Source: Diplonema japonicum (taxonomy: Eukaryota; Euglenozoa; Diplonemea; Diplonemida; Diplonemidae). Taken from it: a stretch of DNA of 64,000 bases. Under the pieces are notes generated by a model, which did no database searches, had not been told where the DNA came from, and saw only the letters and a list, made by a program, of their open reading frames with translations. The stretch's first letter is position 1. Every line of letters begins with the position of its first letter. Positions 1 to 8,672 of the stretch are shown piece after piece. The DNA is taken from assembly GCA_964019335.1 (NCBI GenBank), contig OZ025727.1, positions 370,001 through 434,000 of the forward strand. The letters run 5' to 3'. Position numbers and translations under genes: made by a program.

Positions 1-1
1 C

Positions 2-918
2 GGAGCCGAACACGTTGAGGCGATACTCGAGGCGATTAAGTGGGAGGCCGTCCCACTACACGGCGGATGGTGCAACAGCATGAGGTGCTGGTACATCCGA
101 GGGGGCGAACCCCCAACCACGTCACTGAAGATCACGTCCCCAACTGGGCGGGTCCTCAACTGCAGGATAGCTCCCGACGTTAGAAACCCACCCGCCAAAA
201 AGACACCGCCAGCTCAGTCCTGGGGAAGGCCGAAAACGGGGACCACAAACAACGCGGGCAAGTCGTACCTCGGAGCAGTGACGGGGTCCTCTCAACCAGA
301 CCACAAACCACCAGCTTCAGGAAAGAAGGTTGCCCCTGCGGGTAAAGCCGCCCCACCGAAGTCCGGTAAGTCGCCCACAACATCGAAGAAAGCCGATCCC
401 CCGGCCTTTGAGGACCGCCTCACAGCAATCGAGAACGCACTTCGTAAACTTGCAGGGGAACCGGTCAGCGACGTCAAGCCGCCGGCTGAGGTGGTCAGTC
501 TACGGAGGGAGAACGCGGAGCTACGGGAGGAGGTCCGGCAGATGCACATCCAGATGGCCGCGCTCACCGAGCAAATTAAGAGACTCACGGAAGCGACGCT
601 CACGAAGCCCGTCCCCGGGAACCGGGCCCCGATGATGCGCCCTGCTGCCGGGGAGGAGATGATGGACGACTCCGAAGATGACTTGGGTCCCCCCCAACTG
701 ACGATGACACCGACATCGACTTGGACGAGGGCCCCGCCGACATTGACGACTGCCTGGGCAAGGGCATCTGCCACGTCTACAACGGGACATATCAATGCTG
801 GAAGGGGGTGTGCCACTACTGCGGCGGGAACATCACAAAGAACAACCCAGCACAGACCTGCATATTACCAGACTGCAAAAGGGTAAAATGCCGCGGGTGC
901 GAACAATGCGAACAATGA
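2..918 (+). pseudogene. Retrotransposon ORF1 (nucleic-acid-binding protein), frameshifted
   Basis: The frame is open from the window edge, so the real start is probably outside; the first internal ATG is at 80. A Pro/Lys/Ala-rich stretch is followed by a predicted coiled coil at about 410-600, rich in Glu, Arg and Leu heptads. A 1-nt slip in the C run at 689-695 moves the reading frame. In the shifted frame the last 50 residues carry closely spaced Cys pairs (CHYC, CKRVKCRGCEQC) typical of a zinc-knuckle nucleic-acid-binding tail, ending at 918. Known LINE ORF1 proteins bind element RNA; this role is inferred. The homopolymer slip could be a real mutation or a sequencing error. Confidence 0.7.
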
Positions 919-1011
919 CTCCATGAGGGCTCCCCCCAAACCCACCCCCCAAACCCATTCCCTCCGCCCCGTTCCCATCCTTCCAAATACAATCCGATAC
1001 GCTTATCTGAC

Positions 1012-3607
1012 ATGAAATTTGAACGTCTCACCGAACAGGGTATCGAACCCCACCCCGGACCAGAGCCAGAACACGAGAAATTCACCATTTTCACACACAA
1101 CGGCTCATCACTTAACAACAGGCTGAGCGAGTACTCCACCGTCCTCCCGGACGCATTCTAGGAGACAGCCCTCACGGCTCAGACGCAGCTGGAAATCGAA
1201 CACGTGCTGAGAGACGATGACTGGGGCAAACGATACGCCAGATTCTGGAGCAAGCCACAGCCAGGCAGAGAGTCCAGTGGTGTCACATCTCTGACGATAG
1301 CGAAACGGGGTGGTCTAGGAACCCTGGTGAAGAAACCACGTACGGCGGTGCGCTGTGAAACGAATGGGCCGCACAAGGACAGGTGGTCACACGTGAAGAT
1401 CTCACTCGATGGAAGCAAACGGTGGCTTCACCTGATCAACGTCTACTGCCACTCGGGCCAGGACCAAGCCAAGACGAAATACCGTGAAGAGCTTCTCCAC
1501 TACATCCTTTGCCGTCTTAAGTTCGAACTGGGAGACGTGCCGTGGTGGGCGATTTCAACACGGACGAAGTACGATCCCCCACGTTAAGGAAAGCTATACA
1601 GACAGACTGGGTAGACGCCGCTGCGTTCTGTGCAAGAAGGGATGGTGTACAGGCGGAGGACACGTTCGTTAGGACCAACTGCAGCACGAGGATTGACAGG
1701 GTCCTGCTGAATAACATCGCGGCCCAAGGTCTCGAACATTGCGGAGTAAACGATATGATCACCGGGTCGGACCACCGATGCTTGTCGGTGACACTCAACA
1801 TCCCAGCTTTTCGTCAACAAGTCCTGAGGTACACCATCCCACAGGAGATACCGAAGACCAAGAAGGCGCCTGGCGAGGTGGCGAAGGCACTGATGCAGAA
1901 GTCGAGGTACCGGGAGTTCATAGCAGCACAGGAGCCCACCGAAGCTTTCTCGGAGATATCAGACCTCGCAGAGGAGTACCTATTACATGGGTACAAGGGG
2001 ACGACGCGCAGCGTGTACACCGGGAGAGGCAAAGTACGGGAACCTACGAAATCGGAGCTAAGTGCGAGGTCGGCGGAGTCGGCGGTCGGAGCAGCATCGA
2101 ACAGACAACAAAGACTGGAAAAGCTGAAGCACAAGATCCGCAGTGCGAAACAGCAAATGCTAGGGCTTTATGAAAACGGACACTGCGGTCCGCCGCCGGT
2201 AGAGTTAAGGAACGTCCTCAGAAATATTGCGACTCTAGGAGAAGAACTGAAGGTTGACAACTGCCAGGTGGACGCGACAGGGGGTATCGACAGCATCAGG
2301 GAGGAGCTGGACATAGCAGAGGACTTCGCTCAGGGAATGCTATCAGAGCTACTCCAATACCGCAAGAGAATGCAGACGAAGGCCTACGAACGCTCAGTCC
2401 GTGCTGACTTTGGGGAAGAACGCAAGCACATCACAGCCTGGGTCAGAGACCGCCCAAACCAGAGAACGGACGTGGTTGAGGCAGCAGACGGAGGGGTGAC
2501 GGCGAACCTACAGGAAATGGACAAGGTGATGCGGAACGCGTGGTCGGGCGTCTTCTGTGCGCGAACACCCGAGGAAGAGCCACAGTATGAGCGGTTTGCA
2601 CAACGTTACGGGGACCTGATCAAGAAAGCCCCAATGGCACGGACTCCCATCACTGCAGAACAGCTGAGGGAAGTAATCAGGAAGAAGCCGGAGAAAGGAG
2701 CATGTGGCGTGGACGGTTGGCGGATGAGTGAACTGAAGCGTCTCCCAACGAGCATCCTGAAGGCTTTCGCAATCTAGTGCCACAACGGCTGTCTCTCGAC
2801 CTCATGGACGCCCTGGGGATGGACCAATCCATAGGGAGAGCACTCCAAGGGATGTACACCCAAATCACAAGGAGGTTCAAGTACCCCATAGGAGTGGGAG
2901 ATACGTTTGAGACAACGAACGGAATTCTCCAAGGATGCCCCCTGTCAGTCATCGTCGTCAACGCCCTGTTGTCCATCATGGTGCGGGCAGTCGAGCAAGT
3001 CGCGCCAGACGCCGAAGTGCTAGCCTACGCTGACGACGCATACCTGCTGGCAAAGCTGCGTGGCTCACTACAAGCTGCGGTCAATGGGACATTGGAGTTC
3101 TGCGACCTGACGGGGATGGAAATCAACAAGGAGAAGACTGTTGGTTTCGGCACTGCTGAAGATTTCAAGTCGAAAGTCATAGGAAACCGAACGGAGATGA
3201 GGAAAGGCTTGGAGGTCGCGGTACCCTACAAGACGGTGACAGACCTCTGCGGACTGGGGGTGAAGATCAACACACGCAGGACAGGAACGACGTGGAATAA
3301 ACCGACCACGGGGGCGCTTGGCTCGCTGGACCGACTGGGGGGCACAAGGATTGCTTTCGAAACCAAAGCACACTTGGTCAGCACGACGGCGGATGAACAG
3401 AAGAGCGTGAAGTCCCTCATCGCAATAGGTGGGAAAACGACTATGGGTTTCGCCAGGAGGCCCATCTTCGCCACCCACTCCACGCACGACAAGCTGATGG
3501 AACTGAAAGCCGCTTACAAGCGAGACCGCATCACGCGACTCCGCAAGACGCTCAAGGCCTCGATTGGAACGAAAGCAATGCTCCAGAAGGGGAGTATAAA
3601 TAGATAG
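1012..3607 (+). pseudogene. Retrotransposon ORF2: APE endonuclease plus reverse transcriptase, broken
   Basis: Starts at ATG 1012. Endonuclease landmarks are an N-terminal THNG box, VVGDFN near 1540 and GSDHR near 1765. Three lesions are visible: an in-frame TAG at 1159, a frameshift near 1535-1545, and a stop at 2775-2777 where the frame changes again. The reverse transcriptase fingers (GACGVDGW) lie before 2776. After it comes motif B (GILQGCPLS, about 2920) and motif C (AYADD, about 3025). Motif A with its catalytic Asp, expected between them, is missing, so roughly 100-150 residues appear deleted at the junction. The domain order is standard for LINEs. No RNase H domain is visible. Confidence 0.8.
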
Positions 3608-3995
3608 CCCCCCCAACCCACCCAAGGGCGGCCCTCCATGAGGGGGTTTGTCCTGCACTTTGAGTTTTTTTCTATATTCACTCAGTGTGTCGGGGTGTTT
3701 CAGAATGTCGTGAAAAAAAATCAAAAAAACCACTTTTTTACCGCCAAGGAATGACTTTACCATGCCTCAGGTCCTCAGGCCAACACGGGAGCCTCGAGGT
3801 GGCAGTGAAAGTCATTTCTTAGCTTGGCAGCTATGATTTTATACATCCCCCCCATCCCCACCTCCTTACAATTCCTCCTTGCCTCTCGCTTCATTATTTA
3901 TTTATATATTTTTCTCTTTTTTTTTTTTTTTTTTAGATCAATTATTCACACCAGTTGGGAGGCCCTTTTTTTTTCGGGTGGATCAGTAAAGCAGA
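3608..3995. other. Spacer between retroelement ORF2 and PDZ gene
   Basis: T-rich, non-coding. It holds the possible 3' tail of the retroelement, a long imperfect hairpin (3750-3816, listed separately) and a poly-T tract at about 3917-3934 just upstream of the next gene. No other gene is visible. Confidence 0.6.
3750..3816. repeat. Long imperfect hairpin
   Basis: AATGACTTT at 3750-3758 pairs with AAAGTCATT at 3808-3816. Pairing continues inwards through ATGCC/GGCAGT and CCTCAGGC/GCCTCGAGG with small bulges, giving about 25 base pairs around a short loop. It stands out from the homopolymeric spacer. It could be a short inverted-repeat element, the 3' structure of the retroelement, or a structured RNA. 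Confidence 0.5.
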
Positions 3996-4670
3996 ATGAT
4001 AGAGGCGCAGGTTAAGGATTTTTCAGTGTTGGATAGAAAAGCTAGTGCAAAGCTGCTAGGGGTTGAGACATGGAGCAGCATGACATGGGGTGAAAGGCTG
4101 AAGGAGCTGGAAAAGAAGAAGAGCGCAGAGGGGTTTCAAGCATCTATTGGAGGGCAGTTCTTAAGGAGAAGGGCAAGCAGCATGCGTGGGGCCCTACGTG
4201 ATGAAAACATCGAGCTCGCTCTAGTGTGGCATGAAGTCGAAGAGGTAGCAGCTACAGAACTCCAGCGGCTGGGCAGAGGACTACGTGAAAGAACACGAGT
4301 TGCCGGCTTCACTGTGTCCCCACCCTCCCCTAGAAGGTACGAAACATTCATGCTCGAGCGAAGCGACCCAACAACTCCTCTAGGCTTGACCTTACACGAG
4401 ACAATGGTCATCAAGCAAGTGCTTCCTGACACGCCTTCTCACCATGCAGGCCTTGTCCCTGGAATGCACCTTCTGGCTGCCGACGGCACACGTACCCGAA
4501 CTCCTCAATCACTGCCTCCTCTCTTTGAAGGCAAACAGGTTATCATCCTTACCGTCCGTGCCCCGCTTGCCACGCAGCCCTGTTCCTGGTGCGGTTCCGT
4601 GGCCCCTGTGCCCCTCGACACCCGCCCCCTCCTCCTCGACGGACGGCAGTCGTGCTGTTGTGTGTCGTGA
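3996..4670 (+). CDS. PDZ-domain protein with C-terminal CaaX-like box
   Basis: A 224-aa protein. The N-terminal 110 residues are charged and helical. Residues about 118-190 resemble a PDZ domain: PLGLTLHE as carboxylate-binding loop and first strands, then VIKQVLPDTPSHHAGLVPG, matching the usual pattern of valine-rich strand, small residue, Ala-Gly-Leu and Pro-Gly, then a strand ending VIILTV. The last four residues are CCVS, fitting a CaaX box and suggesting farnesylation and membrane attachment. PDZ domains usually bind C-terminal peptides; the partner is unknown. The start is the first ATG after a poly-T tract and AG-rich leader. The domain call is by motif only. Confidence 0.75.
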   Translation: MIEAQVKDFSVLDRKASAKLLGVETWSSMTWGERLKELEKKKSAEGFQASIGGQFLRRRASSMRGALRDENIELALVWHEVEEVAATELQRLGRGLRERTRVAGFTVSPPSPRRYETFMLERSDPTTPLGLTLHETMVIKQVLPDTPSHHAGLVPGMHLLAADGTRTRTPQSLPPLFEGKQVIILTVRAPLATQPCSWCGSVAPVPLDTRPLLLDGRQSCCCVS

Positions 4671-4861
4671 GTACTTTTTTTTTCTTTCTTTTTTTTGTTA
4701 AAAGTGAAATGCGTTGAGGGCTTCATGCGTTTGTTCATTGTTTAATGATGGTTTCCACCACCTGTCTTTTCTTTTCTTCTTTTTTTTTTGTTGCTGTTGT
4801 AGTTGTTTTTCAAAAAAGAATCCTGCGTTTCTAAATCAATAAAGGTAGCGGTGTTGCGGTG

Positions 4862-6019
4862 ATGGCCGACGTCATAGGCTCACTGTTCGGCAGCTCCCTT
4901 ACGGTAAGCCTCGACGAGAAGCGGAAGAACATCGCCCTGGTCAATATAACCAAGGTATATGGGGGGAGCAGCACTGCGGTGTTTTGGATGGTGGTGAGCA
5001 GGGGGATAAGAAACGGGGGGTGCGGGTGGTACCGAATAAAAGAGCAAGACAGCGAGAGGGAGTGGGTGTCTGTGTGCGAGAGGTGGGTGATCCGACGGGA
5101 CTGGTGCGCTGCGATCTGGCTGCTAGTGTATGACGGGCGCGTGGTGGACGTCAGCGGTGAGACAAACCTGATGCCGCACCAGGTGGAGTGGAGCGGGCCG
5201 ACGAAGATCGTTGCAAGGCGCCACGTGCGGAAGGACGAGATGGTGACGTGGATAGCACGGTTCGCGATGTTCCAAAAGACATACACCACACGGCTGCAGA
5301 GCATCCCGTCACGGCAGACAATAGCGCACATGGTGAACATGATCCACGTCTGCTTCCTCACAACGCGGAAGCATTGGATCTTCTTCCAGCGCTTCCGTAT
5401 CTCCTACACGCAATCGGTGCGGCTTTGCAAGTCATTGCAGCATACCTTCCGTTCCTTCCAGAAGCAACGTGCAGCCCTTCTTGACGCGCAGCTGGAGCAT
5501 TGGGAAGCCGACAACCGTAAAGAGCGTAAAAGGATTTCTGAATCCCTCCTCAAGCACTTCACGCCTGCCTTCCATTCTAGCACGCTCGATAAGCTTCGTG
5601 TCATCGACGGCTGCTCCGCTGAGGAGAAGCGTGCTGCGCTTGTCACATTGTTCACGAGGAAGCAGCTTGCTGTGGGGTGTCGTGTTGGCCGCTTCACATG
5701 GACCGGCTTCTCCCTCCCTCTTAACGAGGCGAAAGATGTTCTTCACGAGCTCCGCGAGCGTTGGGCGGTAACACGCTGCCTCGTGTTGAAAGGCCAGGCG
5801 TTCCCATCGTCCCCCAGAGCACCCGAGGAATGGTCTATCAAGTGGTTGAAATGGCACCCCCCGCACACAGTGGTGGTCTTCCCCCCGAGGAGGTCCCGCA
5901 GGCATACGACACCTGCCATCGTCATCAACAAGCCTTTCACCCCTGCCCCCCCTCGCTTGCAGAGCCGCCGGTACACTGCCCGCCCTTACATTTCACACAC
6001 ACGTCGCAGTCTTTCTTAG
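4862..6019 (+). CDS. Unrecognised basic protein, 385 aa
   Basis: Not recognised. The ATG at 4862 is chosen because the open frame has no earlier ATG, only a GTG. Residues 1-115 are mixed and Trp-rich. Residues about 120-240 are helical and rich in Arg, Gln and aromatics, with IQ-like spacing (ITWIARF..., RFRISYTQSVRLCKSL) that could bind calmodulin-like light chains; this is speculative. The C-terminal 60 residues are Pro/Arg/His-rich and probably disordered. No signal peptide or clear membrane segment. Part of the N-terminal region (about 4954-5030), which is G-rich and unlike the rest, might hide a short intron, but I cannot fix its ends. Confidence 0.6.
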   Translation: MADVIGSLFGSSLTVSLDEKRKNIALVNITKVYGGSSTAVFWMVVSRGIRNGGCGWYRIKEQDSEREWVSVCERWVIRRDWCAAIWLLVYDGRVVDVSGETNLMPHQVEWSGPTKIVARRHVRKDEMVTWIARFAMFQKTYTTRLQSIPSRQTIAHMVNMIHVCFLTTRKHWIFFQRFRISYTQSVRLCKSLQHTFRSFQKQRAALLDAQLEHWEADNRKERKRISESLLKHFTPAFHSSTLDKLRVIDGCSAEEKRAALVTLFTRKQLAVGCRVGRFTWTGFSLPLNEAKDVLHELRERWAVTRCLVLKGQAFPSSPRAPEEWSIKWLKWHPPHTVVVFPPRRSRRHTTPAIVINKPFTPAPPRLQSRRYTARPYISHTRRSLS

Positions 6020-6114
6020 GCCGTTTCCACAGCCTTTTCCTCTTTGTATTTCATCCTTTCTGCGGCTTTTATGTGAGATATTGAAAAAAAAAGAAAAGGG
6101 GGGGGGATATTTCA

Positions 6115-6720
6115 ATGACTGTCACGGAGTACGATGCAGTGAGCACTGAGGAGCCGGAGGACACTGACCTGCCGGTGGTGGGCCAGCCTGTCGTGGTGCA
6201 AAGAAGGCTCGTGCAGAGACCCGCACAAAATGAGTGGACTGTCGGGTTGTGTGGTTGCTGTGATAGGGGGAATGCGATGCAACTGTGCTGCAACGTGTAC
6301 TGGTGCTTCCCTTGCATGATAGGGAGGGTGCACTCGGCACTTGAAAACAAGCCGGATCACATGAATCCTGTTATGTGCTGCACCGTAGTTTCTATAGGGG
6401 TCCTCACTGCCACCCTGTCAGCTGTCCTTCCTCTTGTCACAAATGGTGCTGTTTCTACTACAGCCCTTAACATGGTAGGTTTAGGCTGCGTCATGGGGGT
6501 GGTCTCCTTTCAAAGAGAGGAGCTGAGAAAGAAGCATGGTATCCGTGGAGGTGAGTGGGGGGATTGCGTCGCTTCGCTGTGCTGCCCCGTGTGTGCTGTG
6601 ATGCAGCACCACACAGAACTCACCGAGAAAGGTACAAACCCTGGGTACTGCTGTTGTGAGGCCAGTGCTGAGGCCCCTGATGGGCACGCCACTGTGCAGC
6701 CTGGATACCAGGTAGATTAA
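6115..6720 (+). CDS. PLAC8-family cysteine-rich membrane protein
   Basis: A 201-aa protein with the PLAC8 pattern: an N-terminal WTVGLCGCCD block (about residue 41), a CCNVYWCFPCMIG Cys cluster, a hydrophobic stretch at about residues 83-125, then REELRKKHGI and a second cluster, CVASLCCPVCAVMQHHTEL. The last resembles the family signature R..lR.ky.I, Cys-rich, PC...Q...E. Family members (plant PCR/FW2.2, animal cornifelin) are small membrane proteins linked to metal transport or growth control; the role here is unknown. A third CCC cluster near residue 182 could be palmitoylated. Confidence 0.85.
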   Translation: MTVTEYDAVSTEEPEDTDLPVVGQPVVVQRRLVQRPAQNEWTVGLCGCCDRGNAMQLCCNVYWCFPCMIGRVHSALENKPDHMNPVMCCTVVSIGVLTATLSAVLPLVTNGAVSTTALNMVGLGCVMGVVSFQREELRKKHGIRGGEWGDCVASLCCPVCAVMQHHTELTEKGTNPGYCCCEASAEAPDGHATVQPGYQVD

Positions 6721-7923
6721 CTTCGTTTTCAATTATCGTTTACTTTTGTTTTATTTTATTTTCTTTTCACTCCAACCCCTCTCTATTTCTTTTTCCTCTT
6801 GATTTCAATCTTTGAGAAGAAGAAACAAAGAAGAAGAAGAAGAAGAAGAAGAAGAAGAAAAAGGAAGGGGTGCCTCTCACCTTTAATGTGTTTTTTTACT
6901 TGAGATGGGCCGTTGCTAACCACCTTCGTTTCCTATCAGAGTGATTTTTTTTTTTTTTTTTTATTATCGCCATCTGAGCATCACTCACCCCTCATTGAAC
7001 GGAAGAAGAGAACTATACTGTGTGCTGGCAGGTGAACAACATAAAAGAAGAAAACCCAATTTTGTATTACTGCTTGCGACAGGGAAAGAGAAGTCACCAC
7101 TCACCACCCCCCCTTTTGTGGAAGAGGGAGGTGCAGCACAGGCTAATTTCGATTTGGTAGAAATTCTTTTTTTTTTACTAAACTTCGTTTTCGACCATTG
7201 TGTTCTTGTTGGGGCATAAAAGAGTGGGAGAAAAGAGAATACAAGTTTATCCGACTCATCGTCACCAACAGCTCTGAGGTCCTGCCTTAAGAGCATTTTT
7301 CTTAATTATGTGTCAAAAAACAACCGTTGCGTAATGGCCATCTTATTATTCTCTTTTTTATCTTTTCTTTTTCTTTTTTGTAGCCGTAGGACTAGCTGGT
7401 GAAGCGCCAAAAACGAAAAACCTGAAATGTCTAGTTTTCTTTTTCTTTTTTTCTTTTTTCTTTTAAAACAATATATATTGCAGTGGATTGTTGTTTTGTT
7501 AAACAATAACCGACAGAAGACTCCCAGAAAACCCTTCTTGTATTTTATCTTGTCCACCTTTTTAAAAGTCTGAATTTAATATGCATTGGGAAACTTTCTA
7601 TTCTTCTTCGGCATCTTGGGCCACGACAGGAGACTACTCTCATCATGACGAACAGCCACCTCAGGCACCAGACTGGTGTGAATTTCTTTCTGAACAGTGG
7701 GCACCCCGCCGTTCATCGCGTTTTTCGTTTCCTGTTACTGTCTCTTCAATCTTCGACTCGAAGTGTTCAGACCCATTTTTTTTCCTCTTTTTACGAAAAT
7801 AAAGAAAAGAAAATACGCTCACACACCCCCTTATTTTTGTTCTTTTTTTTAAAACAACATCCGACGAAAGAAGAGTGCCGCCCGTTAGGTTTTTTCTACA
7901 CTTCAAAAAAAAAAAAAAACACA
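6721..7923. other. 1.2 kb low-complexity spacer
   Basis: T- and A-rich sequence with repeated homopolymer runs and a GAA microsatellite. A short ATG-initiated frame at 7581-7802 is open but ends in a Phe-rich translation of poly-T and has no recognisable feature. I see no convincing gene or structured RNA. Confidence 0.6.
6829..6859. repeat. GAA trinucleotide microsatellite
   Basis: About ten uninterrupted GAA units flanked by shorter imperfect ones, in the spacer after the PLAC8 gene. Confidence 0.9.
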
Positions 7924-8166
7924 ATGACCGCTGCGGCCGCTCCCACACTTGGCGCTGGCGCTCCTGCCCAGCCTTCAGGGCTTCTGACTAATGATCAGCT
8001 GCAGGCATCTCACGCGCCCCAGTCGCTGAAGACTAAGAACGTTGCAGCATGCATATCGTTCTGTGGAACCTCGTATGTGATTTGTGATACAAGAAAAACT
8101 TGACTTATTTACAACACCTCCTTTCTCAGACCAATTTGCCAGTCTGCCTGCAAGAAGTACGCATGA
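7924..8166 (+). CDS. Cys-rich 61-aa microgene A, one intron (8073-8129)
   Basis: Two exons, 7924-8072 and 8130-8166, joined in phase 2. The 57-nt intron begins GTATGT and ends TTTCTCAG. The spliced product is 61 aa: an Ala/Pro-rich start, a conserved middle (DQLQASHAPQSLK) and a Cys-rich end (FCGTSPICQSACKKYA). No family recognised. Strong support comes from the next gene: same length, same intron site and phase, and a nearly identical C-terminus that appears only after splicing. Without splicing the frame ends a few codons into the intron. No signal peptide. The four C-terminal-half cysteines might bind metal or form disulfides. Confidence 0.75.
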
Positions 8167-8295
8167 GCGCCCTAAGGGGCCAACACCGCTACACTGCATG
8201 GAAGATGCCACTACCAGTACACTTTTCTTTTGCGAAGAATATAAGTTTCTTTTTTTTTAAAGCCCTTCCCCAAAGGATTATTTACACAAAGAGAG

Positions 8296-8520
8296 ATGCA
8301 TGCATCGTCAGCACCCACACTCGCTGCAGGAGCACCCGCTCCCACCGGTCTGCTGAGTGACGGCCAGCTGCAAGCGTCACATGCACCGCAGTCACTGAAG
8401 TCAAAGAATATCAAAGCCTGCAACGAGTTCTGCGGGACAAATTCGTATGTCGTTTTCAAACAGTTTTCTTCACCTTTTTACAGGCCTATCTGCCAGTCGG
8501 CCTGCAAAAAGTACGCATGA
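8296..8520 (+). CDS. Cys-rich 61-aa microgene B, one intron (8445-8483)
   Basis: Tandem paralogue of the preceding gene. Exons 8296-8444 and 8484-8520; the 39-nt intron starts GTATGT and ends TTTACAG, again in phase 2. Exon lengths (149 and 37 nt) match copy A exactly although intron length and sequence differ, so the coding part is under constraint. Product 61 aa, ending TNSPICQSACKKYA. The shared core DGQLQASHAPQSLK is conserved between copies. Function unknown. The stop codon overlaps an ATG (8517) that opens the frame of the downstream channel, but I doubt that ATG is the channel start. Confidence 0.75.
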   Translation: MHASSAPTLAAGAPAPTGLLSDGQLQASHAPQSLKSKNIKACNEFCGTNSYVVFKQFSSPFYRPICQSACKKYA

Positions 8521-8672
8521 AAGCAAAGGTCTTTCCCAATTACACTAAACAGAAAATATTGTCCGCTTTTTCTTTTCTTTCTTCAACTATTCGTGGCGCC
8601 ATTTTCAGATATTATCCAGGCAGGGGAAAAGAAGAGAAAATAGGTGAAGATCTTCATGGACGAGCTGTGGCG

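Larger units (their letters stand above)
1..3660 (+). mobile_element. Degenerate non-LTR retrotransposon, left end outside window
   Basis: A two-ORF LINE-type element. ORF1 has a coiled coil and a Cys-rich zinc-knuckle end; ORF2 has an APE-type endonuclease followed by a reverse transcriptase with a YADD box. Both ORFs are broken by a frameshift, an in-frame stop and an internal deletion, so this copy is dead. The 5' end lies left of the window. The right end is not sharply defined: the last ORF stops at 3607 and a T-rich sequence with no clear poly-A tail follows. The clade is not recognised; the arrangement resembles L1/ingi/L1Tc-type elements. Confidence 0.85.

Noticed and set aside
7581-7802. 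73-codon ORF before the microgenes
   Set aside because: Starts with ATG and has mixed composition at first, but ends in translated poly-T, lacks any motif and has no supporting paralogue.
8517-8672. N-terminal extension of the channel from ATG 8517
   Set aside because: That ATG overlaps the stop codon of microgene B and the added residues translate a pyrimidine-rich leader without conservation signals.
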